Shown in pieces: positions 41,750 through 50,846 of a stretch of 64,000 nt of DNA. Made by a program: the position numbers and the translations under genes. Positions within the stretch are counted from its first letter, which is position 1. Each line of letters starts with the position of its first letter. The stretch covers positions 248,001 through 312,000 of the forward strand of contig NZ_CAJHCQ010000002.1 in the NCBI RefSeq assembly GCF_904848665.1, written 5' to 3'. This DNA comes from Paraburkholderia hiiakae. GTDB taxonomy: Bacteria > Pseudomonadota > Gammaproteobacteria > Burkholderiales > Burkholderiaceae. Under the pieces are notes generated by a model, which saw only the letters and a program-made list of their open reading frames with translations, was not told the origin of the DNA and searched no databases.

Positions 41750-43200
41750 TCGAAGGACTCAAGGAAACGCGCCTGTGGCGCACGTCGAGCTTCATCGACG
41801 GCGAGTGGGTCGCCAGCGAAGTGACCTATCCGGTCATCGACCCGGCCACCGGCGCACCGCTCGCGCAAGTGGCGCGCGCCGGTGCGCGCGAAGCGCTGCA
41901 GGCCGTGGCGGCGGCCTCGCACGCGTTCCCCGCATGGCGCGATGCCACGGCGGCGGAGCGTAGCGCGAAGGTGCGCCGTTGGGGCGAGTTGATGCAGGCG
42001 CATCGCGAAGACCTCGCGCGCATCATGACGGCCGAGCAGGGCAAGCCCTATGCGGAAGCGCTGGGTGAGGTGGCGTACGCGGCGAGCTTTCTCACGTGGT
42101 TCGCGGAGGAAGCGCGACGCGCCTACGGCGACGTGATTCCCGCGCCGAAGAAGGGCGCCCGTATCGTCGTGACGAAGGAGGCCGTGGGTGTGGTCGGTGC
42201 GATCACGCCGTGGAATTTCCCGCTCGCGATGGTCACGCGTAAAGCGGGTCCCGCGCTCGCCGCGGGTTGCACGATGGTGCTCAAGCCTTCGGAAGAGACG
42301 CCGCTTTCGGCGTTCGCGCTCGCCGAACTCGCGGTCGAGGCGGGCATTCCGCGCGGCGTGTTCAACGTCGTTTCAGGCGATGCGCCTGCCATCGGCGACA
42401 CGCTCATGGCCTCGAAGGCCGTGCGCAAGATCTCGTTCACGGGGTCGACGCGCGTGGGCAAGCTGCTCATGCGTGCGGCGGCCGATACGGTGAAGAAGGT
42501 CTCGCTCGAACTGGGCGGCAATGCGCCTTTCATCGTATTCGACGACGCCGATCTCGATGCCGCTGTGGAAGGCGCGATGGCCTCGAAATTCCGCAACACG
42601 GGGCAGACCTGCATATGCGTGAACCGCTTCTACGTGCAGGCCGGCGTGCACGACGCATTCGTCGAGAAGCTGGTTGCGGCTGTGCGAGCGTTGCGCGTGG
42701 CGGGCGGCATGGAGGCGGGCGCCACGCAAGGGCCGCTCATCAACGGCGCGGCGTTGCGCAAGGTCGAGGCGCACGTGAGCGACGCGCTCGAGAAGGGCGG
42801 CGCCATTGTGTGCGGCGGCCACGCGCATGCGCTGGGTGGCACGTTTTACGAGCCCACGGTCATCACGGGCGCGCACGGCGGCATGATGCTCGCGCATGAG
42901 GAGACGTTCGGACCCGTGGCCGCGGTGTTCCGCTTCGAAACCGAGGAGGAAGCGATCCAGGCGGCGAACGATACCGAGTTCGGCCTTTCCGCGTACTTCT
43001 ACGCGCGCGATATCGGCCGCGTGTGGCGTGTGGCGGGCGCGCTGGAAAGCGGCATGGTGGGCATCAACGAAGGCATTCTCTCGACGGAGGTCGCGCCCTT
43101 TGGCGGCGTGAAGGAGTCGGGGCTCGGGCGCGAAGGTTCGAAGTACGGGCTCGATGAGTACCTCGAAACGAAGTATCTGATGATGGGCGGGCTCGGCTGA
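41746..43200 (+). CDS. NAD(P)-dependent aldehyde dehydrogenase (succinate-semialdehyde dehydrogenase-like)
   Basis: A 484-residue aldehyde dehydrogenase. General base Glu is in SLELGGNAPFIVF, catalytic Cys in NTGQTCICVNRFYV; ITPWNFPLAMVTRKAGPALAAGC and GINEGILSTEVAPFGGVKESGLGREGS match the GabD group closely. Start overlaps the AKR stop by four bases. Family members oxidise succinate semialdehyde, glutarate semialdehyde or similar; in this operon the true aldehyde is uncertain. A strong terminator follows at 43251. Confidence 0.93.
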   Translation: MIEGLKETRLWRTSSFIDGEWVASEVTYPVIDPATGAPLAQVARAGAREALQAVAAASHAFPAWRDATAAERSAKVRRWGELMQAHREDLARIMTAEQGKPYAEALGEVAYAASFLTWFAEEARRAYGDVIPAPKKGARIVVTKEAVGVVGAITPWNFPLAMVTRKAGPALAAGCTMVLKPSEETPLSAFALAELAVEAGIPRGVFNVVSGDAPAIGDTLMASKAVRKISFTGSTRVGKLLMRAAADTVKKVSLELGGNAPFIVFDDADLDAAVEGAMASKFRNTGQTCICVNRFYVQAGVHDAFVEKLVAAVRALRVAGGMEAGATQGPLINGAALRKVEAHVSDALEKGGAIVCGGHAHALGGTFYEPTVITGAHGGMMLAHEETFGPVAAVFRFETEEEAIQAANDTEFGLSAYFYARDIGRVWRVAGALESGMVGINEGILSTEVAPFGGVKESGLGREGSKYGLDEYLETKYLMMGGLG

Positions 43201-43250
43201 TTTTCCGCGCCGTTACCACGCAGTTAGCACGCTTGTCAGATTTCGGCGAA

Positions 43251-43281
43251 AGCCGCCGCGCGAGAGCGCGGCGGCTTTTTT
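43251..43281 (+). terminator. Intrinsic terminator of the Fae-AKR-ALDH operon
   Basis: GCCGCCGCGC (43252-43261), a GAGA tetraloop, GCGCGGCGGC (43266-43275) and six T residues (43276-43281). The stem is a perfect 10 bp, extended by one A-T pair. It lies 50 bases after the ALDH stop. Confidence 0.93.
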
Positions 43282-43378
43282 GTCCCAAAGCAGGCGCCTG
43301 GCTCCTGGAAAGTGATCGAATCGGCAGCGGTGAGCGATTTGAACACCGCTGACGAGCGCGAAACTGGGCGTACCCCAA

Positions 43379-44020
43379 TTACCCCTGCGAAGCCTGTGCC
43401 CGGCGACCTGTTGAAATGCCTGGCCATGCCGACAATGCAATATCGGCCAAACGCCTCAATGTCTCAGAGCAAGCTCCATCACATGCTTGCGCGGACATGC
43501 CCTGCACGACGGCTGCGTAAAAGCGTGCGAGTGCGACGGTGTCGGTCCCGGTTGCAAGTTCTCCCTCGGCGAGCGCGCGGTCAAAGCGTTTCTTGATCAA
43601 CTGTATTGCGAGATCGCGCCGTGCAGCGACTTCGCGCGCTGCGGCCTCGCTTTTGTCGCCATGCTGAAGAACGGCAGTTGACACCATGCACCCCCGTGGC
43701 TTGCCGGGGTCAGTAAAACCCGCCGCGGCATCGTGCAAGTAGAACGCTATAGCGTCATAAGCCGATAGATGCCCTTGCAGCGCGCCAAGTCGATTTTGGT
43801 TCTCACGCTCACTGTTACGGTCGAGTGCCTGTTTAAACAGATCGTCCTTTGAACCGAACGTCGCGTAGAGCGACGGAGGCGTGATGCCCATGGCCTCGGT
43901 TAGGTCGGCTATCGATGTGCCCTCGTATCCTCGCTCCCAAAACAGTCGCGCTGCGATATCGAGCCCGACATCGCGGTCCAGCGTCCTGGGCCGGCCACGC
44001 TTTCGAGGTGATTCACTCAT
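43379..44020 (-). CDS. TetR-family transcriptional regulator (AcuR-like)
   Basis: A 213-residue TetR regulator. The HTH is in GYEGTSIADLTEAMGITPPSLYATFGSKDDLF (about 30-62); the remainder is an all-helical ligand-binding domain with PGKPRGCMVSTAVLQ typical of the C-terminal domain in the AcuR-like subgroup. It is divergent from an SDR gene with a shared 93-base region and probably represses that gene and itself. Confidence 0.93.
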   Translation of the reverse strand: MSESPRKRGRPRTLDRDVGLDIAARLFWERGYEGTSIADLTEAMGITPPSLYATFGSKDDLFKQALDRNSERENQNRLGALQGHLSAYDAIAFYLHDAAAGFTDPGKPRGCMVSTAVLQHGDKSEAAAREVAARRDLAIQLIKKRFDRALAEGELATGTDTVALARFYAAVVQGMSAQACDGACSETLRRLADIALSAWPGISTGRRAQASQG

Positions 44021-44045
44021 TTTGTATCGAAGCCTATAAAAATCA

Positions 44046-44075
44046 TTGACAGCGCTCTTCGCCGCTCAATATTAT
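44046..44075 (+). promoter_or_regulatory. Sigma-70-like promoter for the SDR gene
   Basis: TTGACA (44046-44051), an 18-base spacer, and TATTAT (44070-44075), 38 bases before the SDR ATG. The adjoining ATAGCGATCACTA and CCAATTGG dyads are candidate TetR operator half-sites. Confidence 0.6.
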
Positions 44076-44113
44076 AGCGATCACTAGCCAATTGGTTGAC
44101 AACGGAGTGATCA

Positions 44114-44887
44114 ATGTCTGGAAAACTTTCAAACAAGGTTGCCCTTATCACGGGAGGCTCGCGTGGGATCGGCCGTGCAGCAGCGCTGGCCTTTGCACGA
44201 GAAGGTGCCGCGCTGATCGGTGTGCACTATGGCGCCAACATCGATGCGGCCGCGGCAACGATCCGGGAGATCGAGCGCCTCGGTGCAAAAGCGGTCGCTA
44301 TCAAGGCCGATCTGAGAGGCGGTAAGGAAGCGACGGACAGCCTTTGGGAACAGTTCTCAAGGGCTGCTGTCGCCGCTACCGGTGAGCCTCGGCTTGACAT
44401 TCTTGTCAACAATGCTGGTGTGGCACCTGCCGTTTCTCTAGCGCAGACCAGTGAGTCCACCTTTGATGAGTTGTTGACGATCAACTTTAAGGCGCCGTTC
44501 TTCTTGATCCAGGCCGTTGCCGATCATATCCGCGATAACGGACGGATCATCAACATTTCGACGGGCTTTACGCGTGTCGCGGCGCCGACACATCCCGCCT
44601 ACGCGGCGTCGAAAGGCGCAATTCAAACACTAACGCTGGCGCTTGCACCCGAGTTCGGTCGTCGCGGCATCACGGTCAATACGGTAATGCCGGGCGTCAC
44701 GGAGACCGACATGAATGCGGACTGGATCACGATTCCCGAAGCACGCGCCGGCGCGGAAGCCCTGTCGGTGTTCTCGCGTGTCGGTCAACCCGCCGACGTG
44801 GCAGACATCATCGCCTTCGTCGCGTCGCCCGACGCCCGATGGATCACGGGACAGGTCATCGACGCGACGGGTGGTGCCCGGCTCTAA
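44114..44887 (+). CDS. SDR-family oxidoreductase
   Basis: A 257-residue classical SDR of the FabG/glucose-dehydrogenase type. TGGSRGIG at 13-20, NNAG at 99-102, and S149, Y163, K167 as the catalytic triad. It lacks an acidic residue after beta-2 (GVHYG), which suggests NADPH use. The region is moderately less GC-rich than its neighbours. The divergent TetR gene most likely regulates it; the substrate is unknown. Confidence 0.93.
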   Translation: MSGKLSNKVALITGGSRGIGRAAALAFAREGAALIGVHYGANIDAAAATIREIERLGAKAVAIKADLRGGKEATDSLWEQFSRAAVAATGEPRLDILVNNAGVAPAVSLAQTSESTFDELLTINFKAPFFLIQAVADHIRDNGRIINISTGFTRVAAPTHPAYAASKGAIQTLTLALAPEFGRRGITVNTVMPGVTETDMNADWITIPEARAGAEALSVFSRVGQPADVADIIAFVASPDARWITGQVIDATGGARL

Positions 44888-45153
44888 AACTTGGGGTTGC
44901 CGCGGAGCGGAACGCCCCGTTGAGTGCGATAGTAGATTTTGGCGGTGCCGTTGCGAATTCGTTGAGTTTTAGTGCGTGAAGGGAGGACCTGCGCACGTCC
45001 TGACTGGACGCGTCGCCGGCTACGGGCTCGGTGCGGTGTACGGCCACGGCGTTAAGGGGTTACGCTACCCGGAGCCACTGAACGGATGACATGAAAACGA
45101 AGACCCGCAAGTTGAGAACGTATGGGCCTTTCGTCTTTTGCAGAGAGGGGGGC

Positions 45154-45528
45154 ATGAACGTGAACGGTGCGATCAGCAGAATCGGAGCGATCCTGGCTAT
45201 GGTCGTCATGAGTAGTAGCCCGAACCATGCGAACGCGCAAACGGGCGTCGACACTCGGGCCGGCGCGACTGTGCAAAGGGCAGCGTACTCGACGTCGCGG
45301 CTTCAGAACAGGCCGGATAGTGCGGTGACTCGTGACGTCCGCAACGCCCTCTGGCGCACACCGAACCTGGATGCTTCAGGGATTCGGGTCAGGGCGCGCC
45401 TCGGCGTCGTTACGCTCACGGGATGGGTGCCGGACCGAAGGCAGATCGCGCTCGCCGGCAACGTGTCAAGGTCAGTGCGCGGAGTCAGGTCAGTGTCGAA
45501 TCAATTGACCTTGCGAAACAGGCGTTAA
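45154..45528 (+). CDS. Secreted BON-domain protein
   Basis: A 124-residue protein with a signal peptide (about 1-28, ending SPNHANA) and a single BON domain (about 58-122: DSAVTRDVRNALWRTPNL, VRARLGVVTLTGWVPDRRQ, VRGVRSVSNQLTL). BON domains bind phospholipids and are found in OsmY-like periplasmic stress proteins. I chose ATG at 45154 after GAGAGGGGGG; an ATG 63 bases upstream is in frame. A same-length BON protein lies at 51270-51644. Confidence 0.85.
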   Translation: MNVNGAISRIGAILAMVVMSSSPNHANAQTGVDTRAGATVQRAAYSTSRLQNRPDSAVTRDVRNALWRTPNLDASGIRVRARLGVVTLTGWVPDRRQIALAGNVSRSVRGVRSVSNQLTLRNRR

Positions 45529-45744
45529 ACAACGTCTCGCGAAAATGAGGCCGTGCATCATGGGTAGTTCTGTCGCGGTAGAGTCGAGATGACAAACAAA
45601 CGGCAATTCAGGTAGGTTTGGTTATGCCGGCAAGGAGTAAAACGGCCTCGCATGAGTGTAACTACGCCACCGTCTTACTTTTGGCCGCTGGTGTTCAAAT
45701 TTTGGCAGCGGTCGTGGTCGATCGCTGACCGCTCATGCAGGCCG

Positions 45745-46698
45745 TTACCCGGCGAGACTGCCGGAAGGGACGCTTAGGCCTGACAAATTGTTCCGCACCC
45801 ATTCTTCGAGCGAACAAGCCCCGAGACCTCGCTGTGCGTTGAACGTCTGGCCCATGTCCCACGCCACGCCGCGCCCCTGAGCGAACACGACACGGTACTT
45901 GCGCAGCCCGTCCTGTGGCGCTTCAGCCAGTTGCCGCTCCAGTTCCGGAACGGTCCATTCGTTGCGATGAACCTTGACACCTAACACGCCGTCGACCGTA
46001 TCGGCCACTTCGCGATACGTGATCGTGTCGCCGGCGATGTGCACGACCCGGTTCGCGATGCGTGGCTCAGCGAACACGATTTCTGCCGTCAATGCGGCGA
46101 TGTCATCGGCCGTCGTCACGGTCACGGCATTGTCCCAGCTTCCCAACGCGTTCACGGTATTTGCCGCCAGATCGACGACGCCGAAGGATTGCTCGAACAG
46201 GAAGCTCGTGAACATGCCTGTCGAAACGATTACCCATTCGGTGCGCGACTGTGCCCGAAGAAGGTCGCGCACGTCGAGCTGTTCGTCAAACAGGTCCTGC
46301 GCGCTGCCCCTGCCGATGATGTCGTAGTCGACGCCGAACTGCCACGGGAAGTACCGCTTGACGCCGGCATCCAATGCCGCGCGCGCGATCTTGCGTTGCA
46401 CGCCCGGGCCGCCTACGAATCCTGTACATGAGATAACGGTATCGAACCGGCTGAAGAGGGTGGCGAGTTCGTCGCTCGTTTGCACAGAGAGGTCGGCCTC
46501 GACGAGTTCGATACCCAGCGAGCGTAGTTCGGCCACGTCCTTCTGTTTTGCCGGTTCGCTGGACGCGATCGTCGACGCTCGAAGCAGTACCGCGATAGTT
46601 ACGTTGGTTGCATGTCCGGCACGTCGAGAGAGCGTGCGCAGCATAGCCATGCCGAGTTCGCCGGCGCCCAGAACCAGAATTGAGGTGTCGTTCAACAT
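45745..46698 (-). CDS. NmrA/isoflavone reductase-like NAD(P)-binding protein
   Basis: A 317-residue atypical SDR. The Rossmann motif is VLGAGELGMAML (9-20), followed by AVLLRAST where the NADP phosphate would bind, and FDTVISCTGF. KRYFPWQFGVDYDIIGRG is typical of NmrA/phenylcoumaran-type reductases; the active-site Lys of the plant enzymes is not obvious. I chose ATG at 46698. The frame is open far upstream but loses resemblance and would overlap the divergent LysR promoter. It is divergent from that regulator and likely its target. Confidence 0.88.
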   Translation of the reverse strand: MLNDTSILVLGAGELGMAMLRTLSRRAGHATNVTIAVLLRASTIASSEPAKQKDVAELRSLGIELVEADLSVQTSDELATLFSRFDTVISCTGFVGGPGVQRKIARAALDAGVKRYFPWQFGVDYDIIGRGSAQDLFDEQLDVRDLLRAQSRTEWVIVSTGMFTSFLFEQSFGVVDLAANTVNALGSWDNAVTVTTADDIAALTAEIVFAEPRIANRVVHIAGDTITYREVADTVDGVLGVKVHRNEWTVPELERQLAEAPQDGLRKYRVVFAQGRGVAWDMGQTFNAQRGLGACSLEEWVRNNLSGLSVPSGSLAG

Positions 46699-46965
46699 AT
46701 GCGTGAGCCATTGGGAAAAAGCGTTGCGGGAATGGGCCGTCGCCGATCGCGTCATAGCGTATGCAAGAGCGGCCCTCGAACGATTCGCAGTGTAGTGGCG
46801 CGAACGCTGCCCATTGTTCGCGGAGCCTGAATACACAACGCAACAGGCAAGAACGGCACCATTTGGCCGCACGATCCAAACGGCCGTATCGGACGGCACC
46901 GGATTGGTAACATGGAGGCCGATGTCTGCCAGATCAGGCAGACGCATTCGCCGCGCGGGCCGCAC

Positions 46966-47865
46966 ATGGACAAACTTCAAGCGATGACCACGTTTGTACG
47001 GGTCGTTGAGGGACGAAGCTTCAGCAAAGCTGCGGAGACCTTATCGATGCCTCGTTCGTCGGTTACGACGATCGTGAAGAATCTGGAAGCCCATCTGGGC
47101 ACGCCACTACTGCGCAGAAGCACGAGAAGCCTGAGTCTTACCGAGGCGGGCGCGCGGTACTTCGCGTCGTGTCAGGCCATCCTCGCGGAGGTCGCCAACG
47201 CGGAGAGCCAGTTATCGGCCACGGTCACGGCGCCGCGCGGACGGGTGCGAGTCGATATGCCCGGTGTCATCGGGCGATCGATCGTGTTGCCGCGGTTGCA
47301 TGAGTTCGAGACCCGCTATCCGGACATCGAACTGGTGCTCGGCCTGAGCGACCGGCCATCGGACCTCATTTACGAAGGCATCGATTGCGCGATTCGCACC
47401 GGTGCGCTCGCGGACTCGACGCTGGTCGCGCGCAGGCTCGGCCAGCTTGCGTGGCTGACCTGCGCATCGCCTCGATATCTCAAGCGCTACGGCGAGCCGG
47501 ATTCCGTGGCCGCGCTCGGCGCTCACCATGTCATCAACTACCTGTCGAATGCGAGCGGGCGGCCTCTGGAATGGCGCTTCAGCGTGGACGGCGAAGACGT
47601 GGCAATGACGATGCGCAGCCGTTTCTCCATCAATGAAACGGAGGCCTACGTGCAATGCGGTCTGGAGGGCCTCGGCCTGATCCAGCTATCCGAATTCGCG
47701 GTGTCCGCGTATCTTCGGAGCGGGCGGCTGAAGGAGGTACTCGCAGAGGCGAGATGTTCTCCCGTGCCGGTCTCCATTGTCTATCCGCAGGGCCGCGCCA
47801 CGGTCGCGATCAGAACGTTTGTCGACTGGATCATCGAAATCGCAAAGTCCGGTTTGACGCAGTGA
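46966..47865 (+). CDS. LysR-family transcriptional regulator
   Basis: A 299-residue LysR regulator of the CrgA/DmlR-like branch: MDKLQAMTTFVRVVEGRSFS opening, HTH about 18-40 (KAAETLSMPRSSVTTIVKNL), and an effector domain with RVRVDMPGVIGRSIVLPRL. ATG at 46966 is the family start. It is divergent from the NmrA-like reductase across 267 bases. Confidence 0.93.
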   Translation: MDKLQAMTTFVRVVEGRSFSKAAETLSMPRSSVTTIVKNLEAHLGTPLLRRSTRSLSLTEAGARYFASCQAILAEVANAESQLSATVTAPRGRVRVDMPGVIGRSIVLPRLHEFETRYPDIELVLGLSDRPSDLIYEGIDCAIRTGALADSTLVARRLGQLAWLTCASPRYLKRYGEPDSVAALGAHHVINYLSNASGRPLEWRFSVDGEDVAMTMRSRFSINETEAYVQCGLEGLGLIQLSEFAVSAYLRSGRLKEVLAEARCSPVPVSIVYPQGRATVAIRTFVDWIIEIAKSGLTQ

Positions 47866-48044
47866 CCTGGCGTTGGCGGATCGATGCAGAAGGGAGCAGT
47901 TGCAACGGCGGATCGAGTTGAGACCGTCGCTGAGCGTCGCCTCGAAGCGCACCGCGCCGCAATGGCACTCGCCAGCGTATTTGTTCGTATCACTAATCAT
48001 GTAGTTTGCTATTCGAATCAAGCGCGCTGCGCAAAGTCGCAGCG

Positions 48045-48938
48045 TCAACCGGCCCGTGCGTTGATGTCGAGAACCGCGTCGGCGAACGCTGCTGGCGCCT
48101 CCTGCGGAAGGTTGTGGCCTGCATTCGGCACGATGCGGTTCTCATGACGTCCCGTGAACCGCTTTGAACTGGCCTCTCTTCCCGCGGGTGGGTGGACGCC
48201 ATCGGCATCTCCCTCGAGCGTGATCGTTGGCACGGTGATCGGCGGCATGGCGGCGAGGCGTCGTTCGATCTCGTCGAACCGAGGGTCGCCTTCGACCAGG
48301 CCGAAACGGTGCCGATAAGAATGGACGACCACGTCGACGAAATCGGGACTATCGAACGACGCCGCCGAGCGGGCGTAGGTGTCGTCGTCGAATCGCCAGG
48401 TCGGTGACCAGAGTGACCACAAGAGCCGGCAGAACGCGCGCCGGTTTTCAGTCAAGCCAGCCCGGCCGCGCTCGCCGTGCAGGTAGTACTGGTACCACAG
48501 CCGGTGTTCCTGTTCGGGGTCGGCTGGCTGCAATGCGGCGCCGATATTCTGGATGTTGTAGCCGTTGACCGAAACCAGCCCCCGCGCTCTCGACGGGTAG
48601 AGCGCCGCCACGATGCATGCCGCCCGGCCGCCCCAGTCGTATCCCCCGAGGATGGCCTGGTCGATCCGAAGGCCATCGAGTAGCGCTAGCAGATCCGCGC
48701 CGAGCGCTGCCTGCTGGCCCGAGCGAAGCGTCGTAGGTGAAAGGAAACGCGTTGGGCCGTATCCGCGCAGGTAGGGTGTGATGACGCGCGCGCCATGGGA
48801 TATCAGGCGTGGCGTCACTTCGTCGTACGCGTGGGTGTCATAGGGGAAGCCGTGTAGGAGGACGACCGGCCATCCGTTCGCGTCGCCGTGTTCGTGGAAG
48901 GCGATGTCGAGCAGTTCGGTTTCGATATGTTTAAGCAT
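48045..48938 (-). CDS. Alpha/beta hydrolase with Asp nucleophile (epoxide hydrolase-like)
   Basis: A 297-residue alpha/beta hydrolase. The HGFP oxyanion motif is at 29-32; the nucleophile elbow reads GGYDWGG with D101, not Ser, as in epoxide hydrolases and haloalkane dehalogenases. The charge-relay acid is probably in GDADGVHPP and the His in NAGHNLPQE. The cap region has several Tyr residues (WYQYYLHG) that could bind an epoxide. ATG follows GGAGCG. It lies upstream of no obvious partner; an EamA exporter gene is 66 bases away on the same strand. Confidence 0.88.
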   Translation of the reverse strand: MLKHIETELLDIAFHEHGDANGWPVVLLHGFPYDTHAYDEVTPRLISHGARVITPYLRGYGPTRFLSPTTLRSGQQAALGADLLALLDGLRIDQAILGGYDWGGRAACIVAALYPSRARGLVSVNGYNIQNIGAALQPADPEQEHRLWYQYYLHGERGRAGLTENRRAFCRLLWSLWSPTWRFDDDTYARSAASFDSPDFVDVVVHSYRHRFGLVEGDPRFDEIERRLAAMPPITVPTITLEGDADGVHPPAGREASSKRFTGRHENRIVPNAGHNLPQEAPAAFADAVLDINARAG

Positions 48939-49004
48939 GGGGCGCTCCTTCGCGCTCAGTTCAATGATGACGCACGCGTAGCAAACGGCGTGCTCGATGC
49001 CATG

Positions 49005-49847
49005 TCAAAGCCCGAGACAAACCGCACCGGCCGCGACGACCACGCAGGCGAGCCAGCGCGTTCCACTCACGGCTTCCCGCAAAAACAGTCGCCCGATCAG
49101 AACCGCGAATACCACACTGGTCTCGCGCAACGCCGACACCGCGCCCATCGCACCTGACTGCAGCGCCCAGATCACGATGCCATACGCCGCGATGGACACG
49201 AGGCCACCGGCCAGCGACGAGGCGATCGACAGTGGCTCGGCACGGACCGGCGTCCATAACGGCGCGAACCCGCGCGCCGTGACGAACAGTAACGGCATCG
49301 CCCAGTAGAACAGGAACATCCATGCGGTGTAACTGAGCGGCTGGCCGTTGGACACGCGCACGCCTATGCCGTCGATCACGGTATAGAGCGCGATCGTAGC
49401 GCCGGTCGTCAGCGCCGCCAGCGCACCCGCGCGCGACACGCAACGCCCCTGCAGTGCGATCGCGATGATGCCGCCCGAAATCATCACGATCCCGAGCACG
49501 TGCAAGGGGCCGATCGCCTCGTGTGCAAAGAGCGCCGCGCCGAGCGTGACGAGCAGCGGCGACGAGCCTCGCGCAATCGGATACGCCAACGCCAGATCGC
49601 TGCGGCGATACGACCGCACGAGGCTCACGTTGTAGAAGATATGCACGAGCCCCGAAGCGACGATGTAGGGCCACGCGGCGCTAGCCGGCCAGGGCGTGGA
49701 CAGGACGCCGAACGTGGCAACCACCGCGATGGCGATGCTCATCCAGGTCATGGACAGAAACCGGTCGCGGTTGCCGTGGAGCATCGCGTTCCAGCTTGCG
49801 TGGAGCAGCGCTGCGAAGAGCACGATACCGCCGGTATAACTGAGCAT
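49005..49847 (-). CDS. EamA/DMT-family transporter
   Basis: A 280-residue inner-membrane protein with ten predicted helices in two EamA repeats; GLVHIFYNVSLVRSYRRSDLALAYPIARGSSPLL closes the first repeat and ALQSGAMGAVSALRETSVVFAVLIGRLFLRE the second. Members export amino acids, sugars or drugs. It is divergent from a LysR gene 108 bases away that probably controls it. Confidence 0.92.
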   Translation of the reverse strand: MLSYTGGIVLFAALLHASWNAMLHGNRDRFLSMTWMSIAIAVVATFGVLSTPWPASAAWPYIVASGLVHIFYNVSLVRSYRRSDLALAYPIARGSSPLLVTLGAALFAHEAIGPLHVLGIVMISGGIIAIALQGRCVSRAGALAALTTGATIALYTVIDGIGVRVSNGQPLSYTAWMFLFYWAMPLLFVTARGFAPLWTPVRAEPLSIASSLAGGLVSIAAYGIVIWALQSGAMGAVSALRETSVVFAVLIGRLFLREAVSGTRWLACVVVAAGAVCLGL

Positions 49848-49955
49848 GAGGGCGCGGGGCAGGTTTCATGAATGGTCTATCAAGAAGAATATCTATCTTG
49901 CGACGGGCGAGCAAACCAGATAAATTGATCAGTCACGTTAGATAAACTATTTCGA

Positions 49956-50846
49956 ATGAAGCCGGTGTTGCCCCCACTCAATGCCCTGCGGGCCTTCGAG
50001 GCCGCAGGTCGGCTCGGCAGCTTCAAGGAAGCCGCCGCAGAGCTGCACGTGACGCCGGGGGCGGTGAGCCAGCACGTGCGCCTGCTGGAGGAGTGGCTTG
50101 GCGCGTCTCTGTTCGAGCGGCACAACCGGCGTGTGGCGCTCACGGCGGCGGCAAAGGCATATCTGGAGGAAATCGGCCCGTTGTTCGAACAGCTCTCGCA
50201 GGCAACCGCGCGGTACGGCATGCCGCGAACGGTCTCCCGGACGCTATCCGTGAGCGCACCCGCGACATTCACATTGCGCTGGCTGGTGCCGAGGCTGGCG
50301 AGATTCCGGGCCGAACATCCCGACGTCGACGTTAAGGTGGAAACGTCGAACGAGCCGCTGGAGAGTTTGAAGGATGACTACGACGCCATCATCCGGGGTG
50401 GTCCGGACACGTTCTACGGCTATTCGATGCGGCCTTTCTTGTCCGAGGAGCGCCTTCCGGTGTGTAGTCCTACGCTTTTGCAGCGCGTGCCGCTCCGCGC
50501 GCCTCGCGACTTGCGAGAACACACCTTGTTGCACACCTCGAGTCTTCCGCGGCTTTGGCCTGACTGGCTGGCGAGCGCGCGGGTTCCCGAGCTGAGGCCG
50601 GCCGCCGCTTTGACGTTCGACCATTTCTATTTGACCTTGCAGGCAGCGATCGACGGAATCGGCATCGCGATGGGCCCAACTGCGTTGGTAGCCGACGATC
50701 TCGCCGCTGGCCGGCTCGTCGCACCGTTCGCGCTTCCGCGCCTGCCGTCGCGCAGCTATTGCACTTACGTTGCGGACGAGAAGTCTGGCGATGAGTTGGT
50801 CGCGTTGTTCCGTTCGTGGCTCGAGCGGGAGGGGATGGGTTCATGA
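49956..50846 (+). CDS. LysR-family transcriptional regulator (GcvA-like)
   Basis: A 296-residue LysR regulator. MKPVLPPLNALRAFEAAGRLGSF opening, HTH about 23-46 (KEAAAELHVTPGAVSQHV), and effector domain with FTLRWLVPRLARF. Divergent from the EamA exporter gene, its likely target. Confidence 0.93.
   Translation: MKPVLPPLNALRAFEAAGRLGSFKEAAAELHVTPGAVSQHVRLLEEWLGASLFERHNRRVALTAAAKAYLEEIGPLFEQLSQATARYGMPRTVSRTLSVSAPATFTLRWLVPRLARFRAEHPDVDVKVETSNEPLESLKDDYDAIIRGGPDTFYGYSMRPFLSEERLPVCSPTLLQRVPLRAPRDLREHTLLHTSSLPRLWPDWLASARVPELRPAAALTFDHFYLTLQAAIDGIGIAMGPTALVADDLAAGRLVAPFALPRLPSRSYCTYVADEKSGDELVALFRSWLEREGMGS

Noticed and set aside
43282..43378. Possible tRNA T-arm on the minus strand (GTGTTCAAATCGC)
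   Set aside because: No acceptor or anticodon stem pairs around it. The region lies just after a strong terminator and before the TetR stop and looks non-coding.
44888..45153. Protein-like peptide after the SDR stop (SAIVDFGGAVANSLSFSA)
   Set aside because: Only about 30 codons, no start or ribosome site and no identified family. It may be a remnant, but I cannot support a feature.
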